Assembly: GCF_900110615.1 (NCBI RefSeq)
Contig: NZ_FOEI01000006.1
Location: 1 to 64,000, forward strand
From: Flavobacterium urocaniciphilum
Lineage (GTDB): Bacteria; Bacteroidota; Bacteroidia; Flavobacteriales; Flavobacteriaceae
Direction: 5' to 3'
Length of the DNA stretch: 64,000 nucleotides
Both the position numbers and the translations under genes were made by a program. The notes under the pieces are model-generated. The model had not been told where the DNA came from. It did not search any database and worked only from the letters and a program-made list of their open reading frames with translations. Below are positions 26,984 through 35,974 of this stretch, one piece after another. The stretch's first letter is position 1, and each line of letters starts with the position of its first letter.

Positions 26984-28517
26984 TGTTATGTAAATTTTTA
27001 ATGTTGTCTCTCCATATATTCCAATTTCTTTTTCCTTGTAAAGCATCTTCAATTTGTCTAATAGTATAACCACTAACTTGGTCATAACTACTAGAACTGC
27101 TTATGCCATCAATCATATCTGGTACGACACCAGTATAAAAAGAAGATGGTTCAGTTGAACCTCCTTTTTTTCTTCCAAACCAAGCAGTATATGTTGGATA
27201 AGTCATCCTTGTTAATTCCCATTCAACACCTCTAGCCCAAGATTCTTTTACAATTTTTTCACTATCTCTAAAATCTGTCTTTTTCATATTAAAATGTGAA
27301 GCATGGGCTAGCTCGTGAATAGTTGTTGCATAGGTGTTACAACTAGTATTATCAGGATTATATATCCTAATAGATGGTAGGATACCCATGAACCTAACGG
27401 AGCATCTGTAATCACCATTAATTTCATTGTTAGGTTCGTTAAAAGCTCCAATTTTCATTTGAGGTTTCCATGTGCCATTTTCAGGAGGTCTTCTTAAACT
27501 TTTGATGTTTTTATAATAGTAATGATGAGCAGCTCTATGTATGTGACCATGAAATTGGTCGCTTCCACCTTGAATATCTTTATTCCAATTTTGTTTTTTT
27601 AACTTTGGTCCTCGTAATTCTGCTTGACCAAAGTTTCCAGTTCTAATACTATATTGGTATCTTTCCCATTGAATAATATATCTAGCATGACCACGAACAT
27701 GACCTGTTGAAAAATAGCCACTAGAATTGGTTATGCCACTATCAATTGTAAACCATTGCCTCATAAGTATTTTAGCACCTTCTAATGGGACAAATTCACC
27801 AACTTTACAATTATCCCAAATACGAATTGTACCAGCTGGTCTCCAACGTTTTCCAAAAAACCATCGTTGGGATTCAGTTGAACCTTCTTCTAAAACTTCG
27901 TCTTCATTACCAGTATTAACAAATGCGTCAAATATTAAATGGTTAAATAAGTCAGTTTTGTTATTTATTTGATAATTTATTAAATACTTTTCATTTTCTG
28001 TAGTATCGTTAAAATAACTATCTTGTTCGGGAATATATAATTCATCTATTATTTCAAAAGGAACATTAGGTATAATTTTATCTATAGAAATAGCAGTATA
28101 ATAATCTGGGATAGTGTCATTAGTAGCCTTTCTGTTCTCTAAAAAACCTTCTTTATATTCACAATCTAATCTATAGTTAAATAGAAAAAGAGTAGAATCA
28201 CTTTTTAAAACTGCTTCTTCTTCAGCAGTTCTAGGTTTAAACTTTATATAAGCATGGGATGCTTCTATTTTAAAGTTTTTTAAATCCGAAAATGTTGAAT
28301 TAGGATTTTTCTCTTTTAATGTTGATAAAGATTTTCTCATATTTGATAATGAGTAAGGATTTTGGAGAACTATAGAATCTCCACTAAATTCCCTTTTAAC
28401 CATGCCGCTGGTTATGCTTTGAGAATTTACTTTTTCTATTACTTCATTATCCTTTTCACAAGAATAATTAAGTAAAATGGCTATTAAAAGCCCGATTTTG
28501 AACAAATTTTTAATCAT
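26937..28517 (-). CDS. cassette protein: large lipoprotein with HELAH zinc-protease motif
   Basis: A 526-residue lipoprotein (lipobox LLNYSC at about residue 20). A carboxypeptidase-regulatory-like beta region (VPLEGAKILMRQWFTIDSG) precedes a domain with YATTIHELAHASHFNM, an HExxH zinc motif, and a downstream ESWARGVEWELTRM supplying a candidate third ligand. This pattern occurs in Bacteroidota secreted metalloproteases of unknown substrate. First gene of a two-gene cassette. Confidence 0.74.
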   Translation of the reverse strand: MIKNLFKIGLLIAILLNYSCEKDNEVIEKVNSQSITSGMVKREFSGDSIVLQNPYSLSNMRKSLSTLKEKNPNSTFSDLKNFKIEASHAYIKFKPRTAEEEAVLKSDSTLFLFNYRLDCEYKEGFLENRKATNDTIPDYYTAISIDKIIPNVPFEIIDELYIPEQDSYFNDTTENEKYLINYQINNKTDLFNHLIFDAFVNTGNEDEVLEEGSTESQRWFFGKRWRPAGTIRIWDNCKVGEFVPLEGAKILMRQWFTIDSGITNSSGYFSTGHVRGHARYIIQWERYQYSIRTGNFGQAELRGPKLKKQNWNKDIQGGSDQFHGHIHRAAHHYYYKNIKSLRRPPENGTWKPQMKIGAFNEPNNEINGDYRCSVRFMGILPSIRIYNPDNTSCNTYATTIHELAHASHFNMKKTDFRDSEKIVKESWARGVEWELTRMTYPTYTAWFGRKKGGSTEPSSFYTGVVPDMIDGISSSSSYDQVSGYTIRQIEDALQGKRNWNIWRDNIKNLHNNATENNLDALFDYWN

Positions 28518-28581
28518 ATTTATTAAATTTAGTTAATATTCAAACGTTAATTTCTGCGTGATATTGTCATACACTTGCAGG

Positions 28582-28708
28582 TAACGTTTGGCCGCTTGGC
28601 GATGTGGCGGATTAAGAAAGTCTAAGCTTTCGGTTAATGACTAATGTTCCAAGTACAAAATCAACTTAAAATAAAGCCCAAAACCCGCCATATTGGCAAA
28701 CGGCGGTT
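28582..28708 (-). repeat. attC-like site 21 (type C)
   Basis: Starts TAACGTTTGGCCGCTTGGCG and ends CATATTGGCAAACGGCGGTTG. Arms GCCGCTTGGCGATGTGGCGG and CCGCCATATTGGCAAACGGC pair. Confidence 0.88.
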
Positions 28709-28717
28709 GGTGGCAGT

Positions 28718-30118
28718 TTATTTTTTCTCTTTCACTTTGTTAAGCACGTTTTCTGTTGAGTTTATATTGTTAAAATATTTTTCAATTATTTCATGTGTTT
28801 TTTTATTATCATTTAATGTGTTTCTTAAAGTCGCTAATAAATAATCGTAATTAGTAAAATCAGTTTTAGTGTTCAAAATATTACCAATCCATTCCCACAT
28901 TTTTTTCATTCCTATTTCTTTCTCAATTGCTATAAACATCATTGAAGCATAATCATAAACAAAAGTTTCTCTATCTTCAATTTCACTGATAGATTTTATT
29001 TTTGAGATTGGAATAGTATTAAAATCACTTAAAAATTTGATTTTTTCTTCTATTTTTTTGTTATAAAATTCTTTGCCTTGAAGTTCTTCTACTAATTTTA
29101 AAGACAAGTATTCTGTAAAACCTTCGGACATCATATCGCCTAGTTCTGAATTTAAAACCTTATATGTTCCAAAATAATAATGACCAAGTTCATGAGCAAT
29201 ATATTGCTTATACCAATCTTTCTTTTTGTCGAAAAGTGCACCAATACCGTCATTACCATATCCAATTCCCATAATTGTTGGATATGAAACAAAAAGCCAA
29301 CCATATTTAGGTGCTGTTGGAGTAGTATTTATGAAAATTGGTGGTTCTGTAAACTTAATTTTTAATTTTTTTTCATAATACTGTTTATATTTTGAAACCA
29401 TTTGCGAGAAATCGTTAATGTTATCTTCTGCAAATGTTGGATTTAATAATATTAAATTTCCATCATCTATAAAATCATATTTCCCGCAAAACAGAGCTAA
29501 TTCATATGGTTGTTCACTTTTCAAAGTTGTTTTTTTCGATTTAACAGGTTTGTTACCATTCATATAAATGGTGGAACAATCAATACATTCTATTTCAATG
29601 TCATAGTACATTTCTTCATAAGAAATATCTTTTTTCGCATCGTATAAATAAGGATACCAAGCACTTTGAGAACCATCTGTTCTTACAGAATAACCGTTAA
29701 ATGCAATATTACCTTTCCAATCTTCTTTTGAATAATTACTAATTGTATCTGTTGCAACAGGAAATTTACCTACATATCTAAATTGTAACTCTTTTGGTAA
29801 AAATTTTCCTTTCCCTGTATTATCAGGAAAATAATATGCTATACTTTCACCAGTAGAAGTAGAATCTTTTTCTGATTTATTAAAACCAAGTACAAAATCG
29901 TTTGGTTTTTTACTTTTAATGTGTAATAAATTCATTCCTGAATTTAATCGGATTAAATAGTCTTCTAATGTTGGAATATTACTTATCGTTAAATCACAAT
30001 CAAAAGTTCCTTCAATAATGGAAATTTTTACCTTACCTTTAATTTTTGGTGCATTTTCTTGAGCGAATGTCAAAAAAGAAATTCCTAAACTCAGGATAAT
30101 TGTAAATAGTTTTTTCAT
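28718..30118 (-). CDS. cassette protein: secreted M1-like (gluzincin) peptidase
   Basis: A 466-residue exported protein (signal peptide ending TFAQ). Mid-protein it carries YIAHELGHYYFGTY and, 18 residues after the HExxH, MSEGFTEYLS, so the full gluzincin H-E-x-x-H-(18)-E pattern is present as in M1 aminopeptidase-like proteins. The N-terminal third is beta-rich. Shorter than classical M1 aminopeptidases and without a clear GxMEN motif. Substrate unknown. Confidence 0.76.
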   Translation of the reverse strand: MKKLFTIILSLGISFLTFAQENAPKIKGKVKISIIEGTFDCDLTISNIPTLEDYLIRLNSGMNLLHIKSKKPNDFVLGFNKSEKDSTSTGESIAYYFPDNTGKGKFLPKELQFRYVGKFPVATDTISNYSKEDWKGNIAFNGYSVRTDGSQSAWYPYLYDAKKDISYEEMYYDIEIECIDCSTIYMNGNKPVKSKKTTLKSEQPYELALFCGKYDFIDDGNLILLNPTFAEDNINDFSQMVSKYKQYYEKKLKIKFTEPPIFINTTPTAPKYGWLFVSYPTIMGIGYGNDGIGALFDKKKDWYKQYIAHELGHYYFGTYKVLNSELGDMMSEGFTEYLSLKLVEELQGKEFYNKKIEEKIKFLSDFNTIPISKIKSISEIEDRETFVYDYASMMFIAIEKEIGMKKMWEWIGNILNTKTDFTNYDYLLATLRNTLNDNKKTHEIIEKYFNNINSTENVLNKVKEKK

Positions 30119-30163
30119 TTGTTGTAATGTTAAATTTTGTACGTAGTTCGGTTAAATTGCCAC

Positions 30164-30289
30164 CAACGTTTTGCAGCTTGGCGAAGTGGCGGTTTTAGAA
30201 GCACTTACTTTCAATTTAGCACTAATGTTTATTTGAAAACCAAATGTTCAATTTAGCACTGAATCCGCCATTTTGCCAAACTGCTGTTA
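30164..30289 (-). repeat. attC-like site 22 (type C)
   Basis: Starts CAACGTTTTGCAGCTTGGCG and ends CATTTTGCCAAACTGCTGTTA. Arms GCAGCTTGGCGAAGTGGCGG and CCGCCATTTTGCCAAACTGC pair. It closes the restriction-modification cassette. Confidence 0.88.
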
Positions 30290-30343
30290 TGCCTTCGCCC
30301 TTATTTTCTGTCGTGTTTGTTATCATTTCGTGCCTGTTTTGGT

Positions 30344-30431
30344 GCGTTGGCTTGGTAGCTCTTTTGCTGTTTTATGTTTGGCTTGTGGGTTTAGAAAACA
30401 GCAAATGTGCTACCAATTGTGTTGGGTTAAG
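30344..30431. repeat. structured hairpin element, left copy, flanking the R-M operon
   Basis: Two-step hairpin: TTGGTAGC (30352-30359) pairs with GCTACCAA (30409-30416), then an internal loop TCTTTT/AAATGT, then GCTGTTTT (30366-30373) with AAAACAGC (30395-30402). A homologous hairpin with the same internal loop and different, compensated stems is at 34456-34518. Confidence 0.8.
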
Positions 30432-31233
30432 TTAGTCCATATTCAGCTTTTTCCTCTAAAAAGAACCTTAATTGCTCATCTTGTTTTAGCAACTTTTCAG
30501 AATAAACGGCTTTTCCGTTTACGCTCGTTCCGTTAATTCTATTTTGTGCTATTTCATAATATTCTGGACTGATTTCAAAACCGATAAAATTTCTTTTTAA
30601 TTTTTTAGCTACAACTCCTGTCGTTCCACTTCCTGTAAATGGGTCAAGAATTGTGTCGCCTTGCTTACTACCAAGCAAAATAATTCTTTCTAAAAGTGTT
30701 TCAGGTTTTTCTGTTGGATGCGAAGTTTTGTGTCGCTCTGCGTTTATTTCCCACAGGTTTCGCATTTGTTTTCCTCCATTTATCATTTTTGCGGTTTCGT
30801 AATCGAAAAAGTATTTTTTCGTTTTACTCGCAATCCAAATCAACTCCGTTGATGGTGCAAGACGATTTTTTGACAATAAAGGTGCTGCATTTCGTTTAAA
30901 CCAAATTACATCATTGATAATCCACAAGTTTAATTTTTTCAAAATAACTCCGATTGATGGGTGGTTGTGTAAAGTTCCCGAAATCCAAATTGTTCCGTCA
31001 TCTGCTAAAACTCGGATACATTCTTTTACCCAAGTTTCGTTAAACTCGTGAATGTCGTCAATTACGTCCCAATCTCCTTTATCACAAGTAACCATTTTTC
31101 CGCTTTGAACGGTTTGAAAAGTTGCACCCGATAAATTATAAGGTGGGTCAGCAAAAATTTGATTGACACTTCCCGAAGGTAATTTTTTCAGGAGTTCAAC
31201 GCAGTTTCCAAGTTGTAATCTTATATCAGACAT
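30427..31233 (-). CDS. beta-class DNA methyltransferase, second of two
   Basis: A 268-residue site-specific DNA methyltransferase. Motif IV IFADPPYNLSG comes before the SAM motif ILDPFTGSGTTGVVAKK, which is the beta-class order of adenine (or N4-cytosine) methyltransferases; a TSHPTEKPETLLERII stretch lies between. It overlaps the first methyltransferase by 8 bp. Two methyltransferases are expected for an asymmetric recognition site, where each strand needs its own enzyme. Confidence 0.9.
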   Translation of the reverse strand: MSDIRLQLGNCVELLKKLPSGSVNQIFADPPYNLSGATFQTVQSGKMVTCDKGDWDVIDDIHEFNETWVKECIRVLADDGTIWISGTLHNHPSIGVILKKLNLWIINDVIWFKRNAAPLLSKNRLAPSTELIWIASKTKKYFFDYETAKMINGGKQMRNLWEINAERHKTSHPTEKPETLLERIILLGSKQGDTILDPFTGSGTTGVVAKKLKRNFIGFEISPEYYEIAQNRINGTSVNGKAVYSEKLLKQDEQLRFFLEEKAEYGLT

Positions 31234-32023
31234 ATTCTTTCTTTTTTGGGGTTAAACGTTCATCTGCTATTTTTAAATAGTCAGAATTATTTTCTATTCC
31301 AATCCAATTTCTTTTTAATTTCTTTGCAACAAAACCCGTTGTTCCTGTCCCAAAAAATGGGTCAAGTACAATATCTTTTTCATTGGAAGATGCTTTGATA
31401 ATCAACTCCAATAATCTTTCGGGTTTTTGTGTTGGGTGCAAAGCACGACCATTTTCGCCTCGTAATCTTTCTTTTCCTTGAACGATTGGAAGTTCTATAA
31501 AATCAAGAAAATCACGCATTTGCTTATCTTTTCCTTCTTTTGTTTTGTTAGGGTTGAATTTTTTAACTTCATCATAATTGAAAACCCAATTTTTGCCTTT
31601 TACAAACCAACAAACAAATTCCGTTGAATGTGTGTAAGTTCGTTTTGTAATATTTGGCATTGCGTTTACTTTGTACCAAGTCAAAATATTATTGAGTTTA
31701 AAGCCAAGTTTTTTAGCTTCAACCAAAATTTCTCCGATGTTGTGCTGTGTGCAAGAAATATAAAGACTTCCGTTTGGTGTCAAAATTCTATGACTTGCTT
31801 TTAACCAATCGGCTGTAAACTTCACATAATCATCATAATTAAACGTGTCCCAATCTTCATTTACTTTGTAAAATGCTCCGCCTGTTTTATTATTTTCGAG
31901 GTTCAAAGAATTTCCCGAAAGATTGTAAGGTGGGTCGGCAAAAATTAAATGCACGGAACTTTCATCAATGTTTTTATTGATAACTTCAATGCAATCTCCA
32001 TTATAAATTTTATTTAATTCCAT
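31226..32023 (-). CDS. beta-class DNA methyltransferase, first of two
   Basis: A 265-residue DNA methyltransferase starting at the ATG at 32023, which overlaps the endonuclease stop (TAATG); a 12-residue upstream extension was rejected. It has NGDCIEVI, LIFADPPYNLSG (motif IV), LHPTQKPERLLELI and IVLDPFFGTGTTGFVAKK (motif I). Beta class. Partner of the next methyltransferase in protecting host DNA. Confidence 0.9.
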   Translation of the reverse strand: MELNKIYNGDCIEVINKNIDESSVHLIFADPPYNLSGNSLNLENNKTGGAFYKVNEDWDTFNYDDYVKFTADWLKASHRILTPNGSLYISCTQHNIGEILVEAKKLGFKLNNILTWYKVNAMPNITKRTYTHSTEFVCWFVKGKNWVFNYDEVKKFNPNKTKEGKDKQMRDFLDFIELPIVQGKERLRGENGRALHPTQKPERLLELIIKASSNEKDIVLDPFFGTGTTGFVAKKLKRNWIGIENNSDYLKIADERLTPKKKEYV

Positions 32024-34032
32024 TATGAAAATATTGGGTTTATTTCGTTTGTGTACCATTTAAAACCGTCTTTGGTTTCTGAATTCAAAACAGTTTCGAA
32101 CTTATTTTCAAGTTTATTGAAATCCGTTTCGTGCTTCAACAAGTAAATCATGTTTGAAACTGATAAAGGAAGTATGTTCATTGTTTCAACACTATCTTCA
32201 TCAGAATAATACCAGGGTGAATATTTATAATTACGTAACACAACCAAATTATTACGGTCAAGTTGCCCTGCAACAAATAATGCTAAACTATTTGGATTGA
32301 CTTCTAAAATGTGTTTTGCTAAATGTCGTGGAACAGGTTCAGCTTCCATTTTACGCTGTCCGTCATTGTCGCTCAAAGTTGCTTCAATCAAGTAATCTTT
32401 ATCTTGGCAACGCACAACAATATCGGCTTGTCCTCCTGCGGTATGTGTTTTTGGTAAAAGATTAGCGTCTAATCCCGAATTGAGAATATCGGAAATTCTA
32501 ACTTGCTTTTCAGAAAGCCAATAAAAAGAAATTCCCAGTAGATACTCAAATAATGCTGGAATAGTAGCTTCATAATCTTGATACCATTCTTTGATAAGTT
32601 TACGAATTTGGTCGTCTTTTCTCGGGTAAATATTTTCAAAAATCTTGATGATGTTTTCTTTTGTGAAAACAGTATTTACCAATTCTAATAAGCGTTCTTC
32701 TTTTTTCTTTAAAGCAAAGTTTTGTAAACCAAGGTTCTTAACCTCTGGAAAATCAGTTGCGATTTGTTTAGAAAGTTCAGTAACATTGATTTTTAAGAAA
32801 TCATAAATATCTCCTATATTGCTTTGACTTGCTTCTAACTTTATTCTGTATTCGTTTTGTGGAAGTGGTTTTGCTTTTAGCAAATCATCTTTTACAGATT
32901 TGAATAAGTACCAAAAAACGAGGTCCAGTTTTAACTTTCCGTATTCAAAAACGAAAATATCAAGCAACTTTAAATGTCTTGTGTTCAAATCTCTATACTC
33001 CTCACAAAGAGAAAGTTTTTTGATGAACATATATAAGATGTGGAAATTTACAACAAAACTTTCTTCATCTTCCGAAGAAATCAAAGATGTATTTTCAAAA
33101 AAATTAATGATTTTTTTCCAATCAGACGAGTTGTTTAAAGCTGTTGTGTCAAACAAACTTTCTAAATAATAACTCGGTTTTTTGCTCGAAATATCTTTGT
33201 GTCTTGATTTTAATTTGTCTTGGATGAACTTTCTTTTTTTTGTTTCATTCCAAATTTCTTTATTCAACCAATAAGAATAAATATCGTGAAAAAGGGTAAT
33301 CGTTTTATCTTTAAATGTGTTGCCTTTTCCGTGCGGAAGAATAGCATACAAAAGTTCTTTCAGCTCCTTTTTATCAGCAATATCATGAGTGGCAAAAAAA
33401 TGCGTAGCATTTTTTGCTACAATTTTTGTATTCTCTGAATTAAGTGCAGATTGATAAACAGTTTCTTTATAGTCCGAATGTTTTTTGTAGTTTTTTATGT
33501 TGTCAATCAGCTCTTTTTTTGTTTGTGAACCTGACCAAACATATGTGACAAAATCAATCGGTAATTCGTTGTCAAATTCAATGATAGCGTAGATTAGTGA
33601 AAGTAAAGGAAAGATTTCAAAATCATTTTGTTGGTATTTCAAGAATTGCTTTAGATAAGTAAAACTTTCCTTTGAAATATCAAATTCGTTAGTTTCAAAA
33701 TTTAAAGAATTTGTCAATAATTCTATTCCTGCGTTTGTAATAATTCGCTCATCAGTTGTAAAACCTAACTGTGAAATAAAACCTGTTTTTACTCTTACAT
33801 CTTTGTCAGAACTAACTTTGTTGTCTGTTTTAATGTCAAAAATTTCAAATTCGCCTAAAAGTTTTCCAAAATCTGCTTGGTCTTCTGTTTCCCAATTTTT
33901 ATTTTGTTTTCTGAACTCAACAAGAGCGTTCAAAATTTTGACATAAGTTGCTCTCGGGTCGCTTAATCTTGCTCCCGTGTTGCCTAATGAAATTAAGCCA
34001 CTATTTGCCGTTATTTTTTTGTACTCACTCAT
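32023..34032 (-). CDS. AlwI-family type II (IIS) restriction endonuclease
   Basis: A 669-residue protein. The N-terminus (SLGNTGARLSDPRATYVKIL, then KTGFISQLGFTTDERIITNAG) and the C-terminal nuclease region GGQADIVVRCQDKDYLIEAT followed by DGQRKMEAEPVPRHLAKHIL match the AlwI endonuclease family. D and E-x-T are candidate catalytic residues. AlwI itself recognises asymmetric GGATC and cuts outside the site; the specificity here is unknown. It is followed by two methyltransferases and preceded by a regulator, a complete operon. Confidence 0.78.
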   Translation of the reverse strand: MSEYKKITANSGLISLGNTGARLSDPRATYVKILNALVEFRKQNKNWETEDQADFGKLLGEFEIFDIKTDNKVSSDKDVRVKTGFISQLGFTTDERIITNAGIELLTNSLNFETNEFDISKESFTYLKQFLKYQQNDFEIFPLLSLIYAIIEFDNELPIDFVTYVWSGSQTKKELIDNIKNYKKHSDYKETVYQSALNSENTKIVAKNATHFFATHDIADKKELKELLYAILPHGKGNTFKDKTITLFHDIYSYWLNKEIWNETKKRKFIQDKLKSRHKDISSKKPSYYLESLFDTTALNNSSDWKKIINFFENTSLISSEDEESFVVNFHILYMFIKKLSLCEEYRDLNTRHLKLLDIFVFEYGKLKLDLVFWYLFKSVKDDLLKAKPLPQNEYRIKLEASQSNIGDIYDFLKINVTELSKQIATDFPEVKNLGLQNFALKKKEERLLELVNTVFTKENIIKIFENIYPRKDDQIRKLIKEWYQDYEATIPALFEYLLGISFYWLSEKQVRISDILNSGLDANLLPKTHTAGGQADIVVRCQDKDYLIEATLSDNDGQRKMEAEPVPRHLAKHILEVNPNSLALFVAGQLDRNNLVVLRNYKYSPWYYSDEDSVETMNILPLSVSNMIYLLKHETDFNKLENKFETVLNSETKDGFKWYTNEINPIFS

Positions 34033-34033
34033 A

Positions 34034-34360
34034 TTAAAATTCCAATTCGCCTTGTTTTGCGTTTATATTTTTCAGATAATTTACTTTTTCTTCCGCAACA
34101 ATAAGTGTTTCTGTTGAGCAATTATAAGCGTACATTTTTTTAGCGAATTGGTCGCCAAAATATTCGACTTTAAGTTTATCAATATTAAGGTTAAAAGCGT
34201 TTGCCAAGTTGTCTAAACACTTTTCGTCAAACTCTTTTTTACCTGTTTCAATCTTGCTCAATGCACCTGAGTCAATGCCAAGTTTTGCACCTAGTTGAGT
34301 AAGAGTCAAACCGTTTTCGGTTCTTAATTTTCTGATGTATTCTCCAAAATTTGCTTCCAT
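34034..34360 (-). CDS. XRE-family helix-turn-helix regulator of the R-M operon
   Basis: A 108-residue protein. Residues 5-60 form an HTH_3 domain (YIRKLRTENGLTLTQLGAKL, IDSGALSKIETGKKEFD). It is the first gene of the R-M operon, 1 bp before the endonuclease, the position of C-type controller proteins, though it is longer than classical C proteins (about 80 residues). Timing control of the endonuclease is inferred. Confidence 0.85.
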   Translation of the reverse strand: MEANFGEYIRKLRTENGLTLTQLGAKLGIDSGALSKIETGKKEFDEKCLDNLANAFNLNIDKLKVEYFGDQFAKKMYAYNCSTETLIVAEEKVNYLKNINAKQGELEF

Positions 34361-34455
34361 TGTCTTGAATTTTAAATCTTGACGATTTTGACAAAAATAA
34401 TAATAATGTTTCGTTTGTCCAATGTTTTGAAGTTCTTTTTTCGAGTGTTGGGAAA

Positions 34456-34518
34456 ATTCAAGCTCTTTTGGTTTTTAACTTTGGATTTGTGTGGTTGGAA
34501 AACCAAATGTGCTTGAAT
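34456..34518. repeat. structured hairpin element, right copy, flanking the R-M operon
   Basis: ATTCAAGC (34456-34463) pairs with GCTTGAAT (34511-34518); internal loop TCTTTT/AAATGT identical to the left copy; inner stem GGTTTT (34470-34475) with AAAACC (34499-34504). Same orientation as the copy at 30344-30431, upstream of the R-M regulator. Confidence 0.8.
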
Positions 34519-34542
34519 GTGCGGTGGGTTTAGGGTGAGGCA

Positions 34543-34670
34543 TAACGTTCCGCGGCTTGGCGCAGTAGCGGCTGCGTGGAACGATTATTTCTTGCTAAGA
34601 TAAGATTTTCCAGCGGAAAATCGAACGTTGTTATTTATTGATTAGTAGCTATTGTGCCAAACCGCTGTTA
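34543..34670 (-). repeat. attC-like site 23 (type A), duplicate of site 10
   Basis: Identical to 17238-17365. Identity between the two regions begins one base left of this TAAC. Confidence 0.92.
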
Positions 34671-34680
34671 TGTGTAGTTT

Positions 34681-35160
34681 TTATGTCAATTCAAGAATTA
34701 ACTGTTCCCAAAATGTGAAAAAACTCACACGCTTAGTTCTTGTACAAAGATTAGTTGACATAAATTCTTTTTCTGCTTTTTGATCTTCAATTCCCCAACC
34801 AATTTTATTTTGTTGATTAAATGCATAAACTAAATATTCTTTATTTAAATCAAATTTATTTCCACAATCTGTTCCACCACCAGTTGTAATTATTGTAATT
34901 CTTTCTGAATAGTTAAATCCTTTCTTTCTTTTATGAATGTGTTTAATTTCAAAAATAAATTCATATCGTTTATAATCGACAATTTTTTCAGTATCAGTAA
35001 GTTTTTCTTTTGTTATTATTTCTTTTATTTCGACTACTTTTCCAGTAAAAACAAAGTCAGATTTATTTTGTCCTTTTAATATTCCCACTTTTGAACAAGA
35101 ACATGCAAAAGTCAAACTAATAGAAAAAGTTAAAATTAAAAATGTATATATAAATTTCAT
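34681..35160 (-). CDS. cassette protein: secreted TIMP/netrin-like protein, copy B
   Basis: A 159-residue protein identical to that at 17376-17855, with the surrounding DNA also identical at a constant offset of 17,305 bp. Second cassette from the attI-like site. Signal peptide, mature N-terminal C-S-C and a late TNLC suggest a disulphide-bonded NTR-like domain. Confidence 0.72.
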   Translation of the reverse strand: MKFIYTFLILTFSISLTFACSCSKVGILKGQNKSDFVFTGKVVEIKEIITKEKLTDTEKIVDYKRYEFIFEIKHIHKRKKGFNYSERITIITTGGGTDCGNKFDLNKEYLVYAFNQQNKIGWGIEDQKAEKEFMSTNLCTRTKRVSFFTFWEQLILELT

Positions 35161-35205
35161 TTTGGATTGTGTTTTAAAACTATTTCGTCTTTCTAAAATT
35201 ACACA

Positions 35206-35334
35206 TAACGTTCCGCGGCTTGGCGCAGTAGCGGCTGCGTGAAACGATTATTTTCTTGCTAAGATAAGATTTTCCAGCGGAAAATCGAACGTGATTTTAA
35301 AGATGAATGTAGCTATTGAGCCAAACCGCTGTTA
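35206..35334 (-). repeat. attC-like site 24 (type A), duplicate of site 11
   Basis: Identical to 17901-18029. It belongs to the first cassette next to the attI-like junction. Confidence 0.92.
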
Positions 35335-35344
35335 TGAGCAGTAT

Positions 35345-35974
35345 TTACTTTATTATATCATGAATTTCTAAAGTTTCAGGGTTCAGGTCTATTATTTCTT
35401 TTAAATCCATTTTATCAAATACAATTTTAATTTTTCTATAGGCTCCATTTTCAACAACTCTAAACATATCAAATGTCACGTTTTCAGAATTAATTGATGT
35501 ATTGTCAATTGTTTCATTTGTTCCGTATAATATAATGCTTTGAAATTCTTTAACAAACTTCTCAATTTCTGATATATCTTTGAATTTTATGCCAATAAAG
35601 TTTTTATAGAAATCTTTTTCTAAACCACTATACCAAAGTGGTGGCGCAAAATTTATTGTGTTTTTGGATTTGTCAAACAATATTAAACAATCACAATCAT
35701 TTACATGATAGTCTAAATAATTAGTAATTTTTACAGAGTAAAGTTCATAATTAGTTAAATTACTTTGAATAAATGGCATTTCAAGTTTTTTCGGTTTGTT
35801 AAATTCAGAATGATATATCCAAATTCCATCTGCAACGAAAGATTCTTTAACGGGAAATTTTTCTGTTAATAGTTTTATCAATTGATTGCTTTCTTGTGAA
35901 AAACCATTCAATCCAATAATTAAAAATATGTATAAGATTATCTTTTTCAAAGTATGTTTTGTTATATTGCTCAT
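35345..35974 (-). CDS. cassette protein: secreted, unknown function, copy B; first cassette
   Basis: A 209-residue protein identical to that at 18040-18669. Its ATG (35972-35974) overlaps the recombination junction with the attI-like core, so its 5' leader is supplied by the integrase-proximal DNA, while the internal copy has a different sequence upstream. Expression of the two copies may therefore differ. Confidence 0.68.
   Translation of the reverse strand: MSNITKHTLKKIILYIFLIIGLNGFSQESNQLIKLLTEKFPVKESFVADGIWIYHSEFNKPKKLEMPFIQSNLTNYELYSVKITNYLDYHVNDCDCLILFDKSKNTINFAPPLWYSGLEKDFYKNFIGIKFKDISEIEKFVKEFQSIILYGTNETIDNTSINSENVTFDMFRVVENGAYRKIKIVFDKMDLKEIIDLNPETLEIHDIIK

Noticed and set aside
30244..30536. 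Two plus-strand reading frames between attC 22 and the second methyltransferase
   Set aside because: They cover a recombination site, the hairpin element and the end of the methyltransferase gene, with no family-like sequence or start signal.
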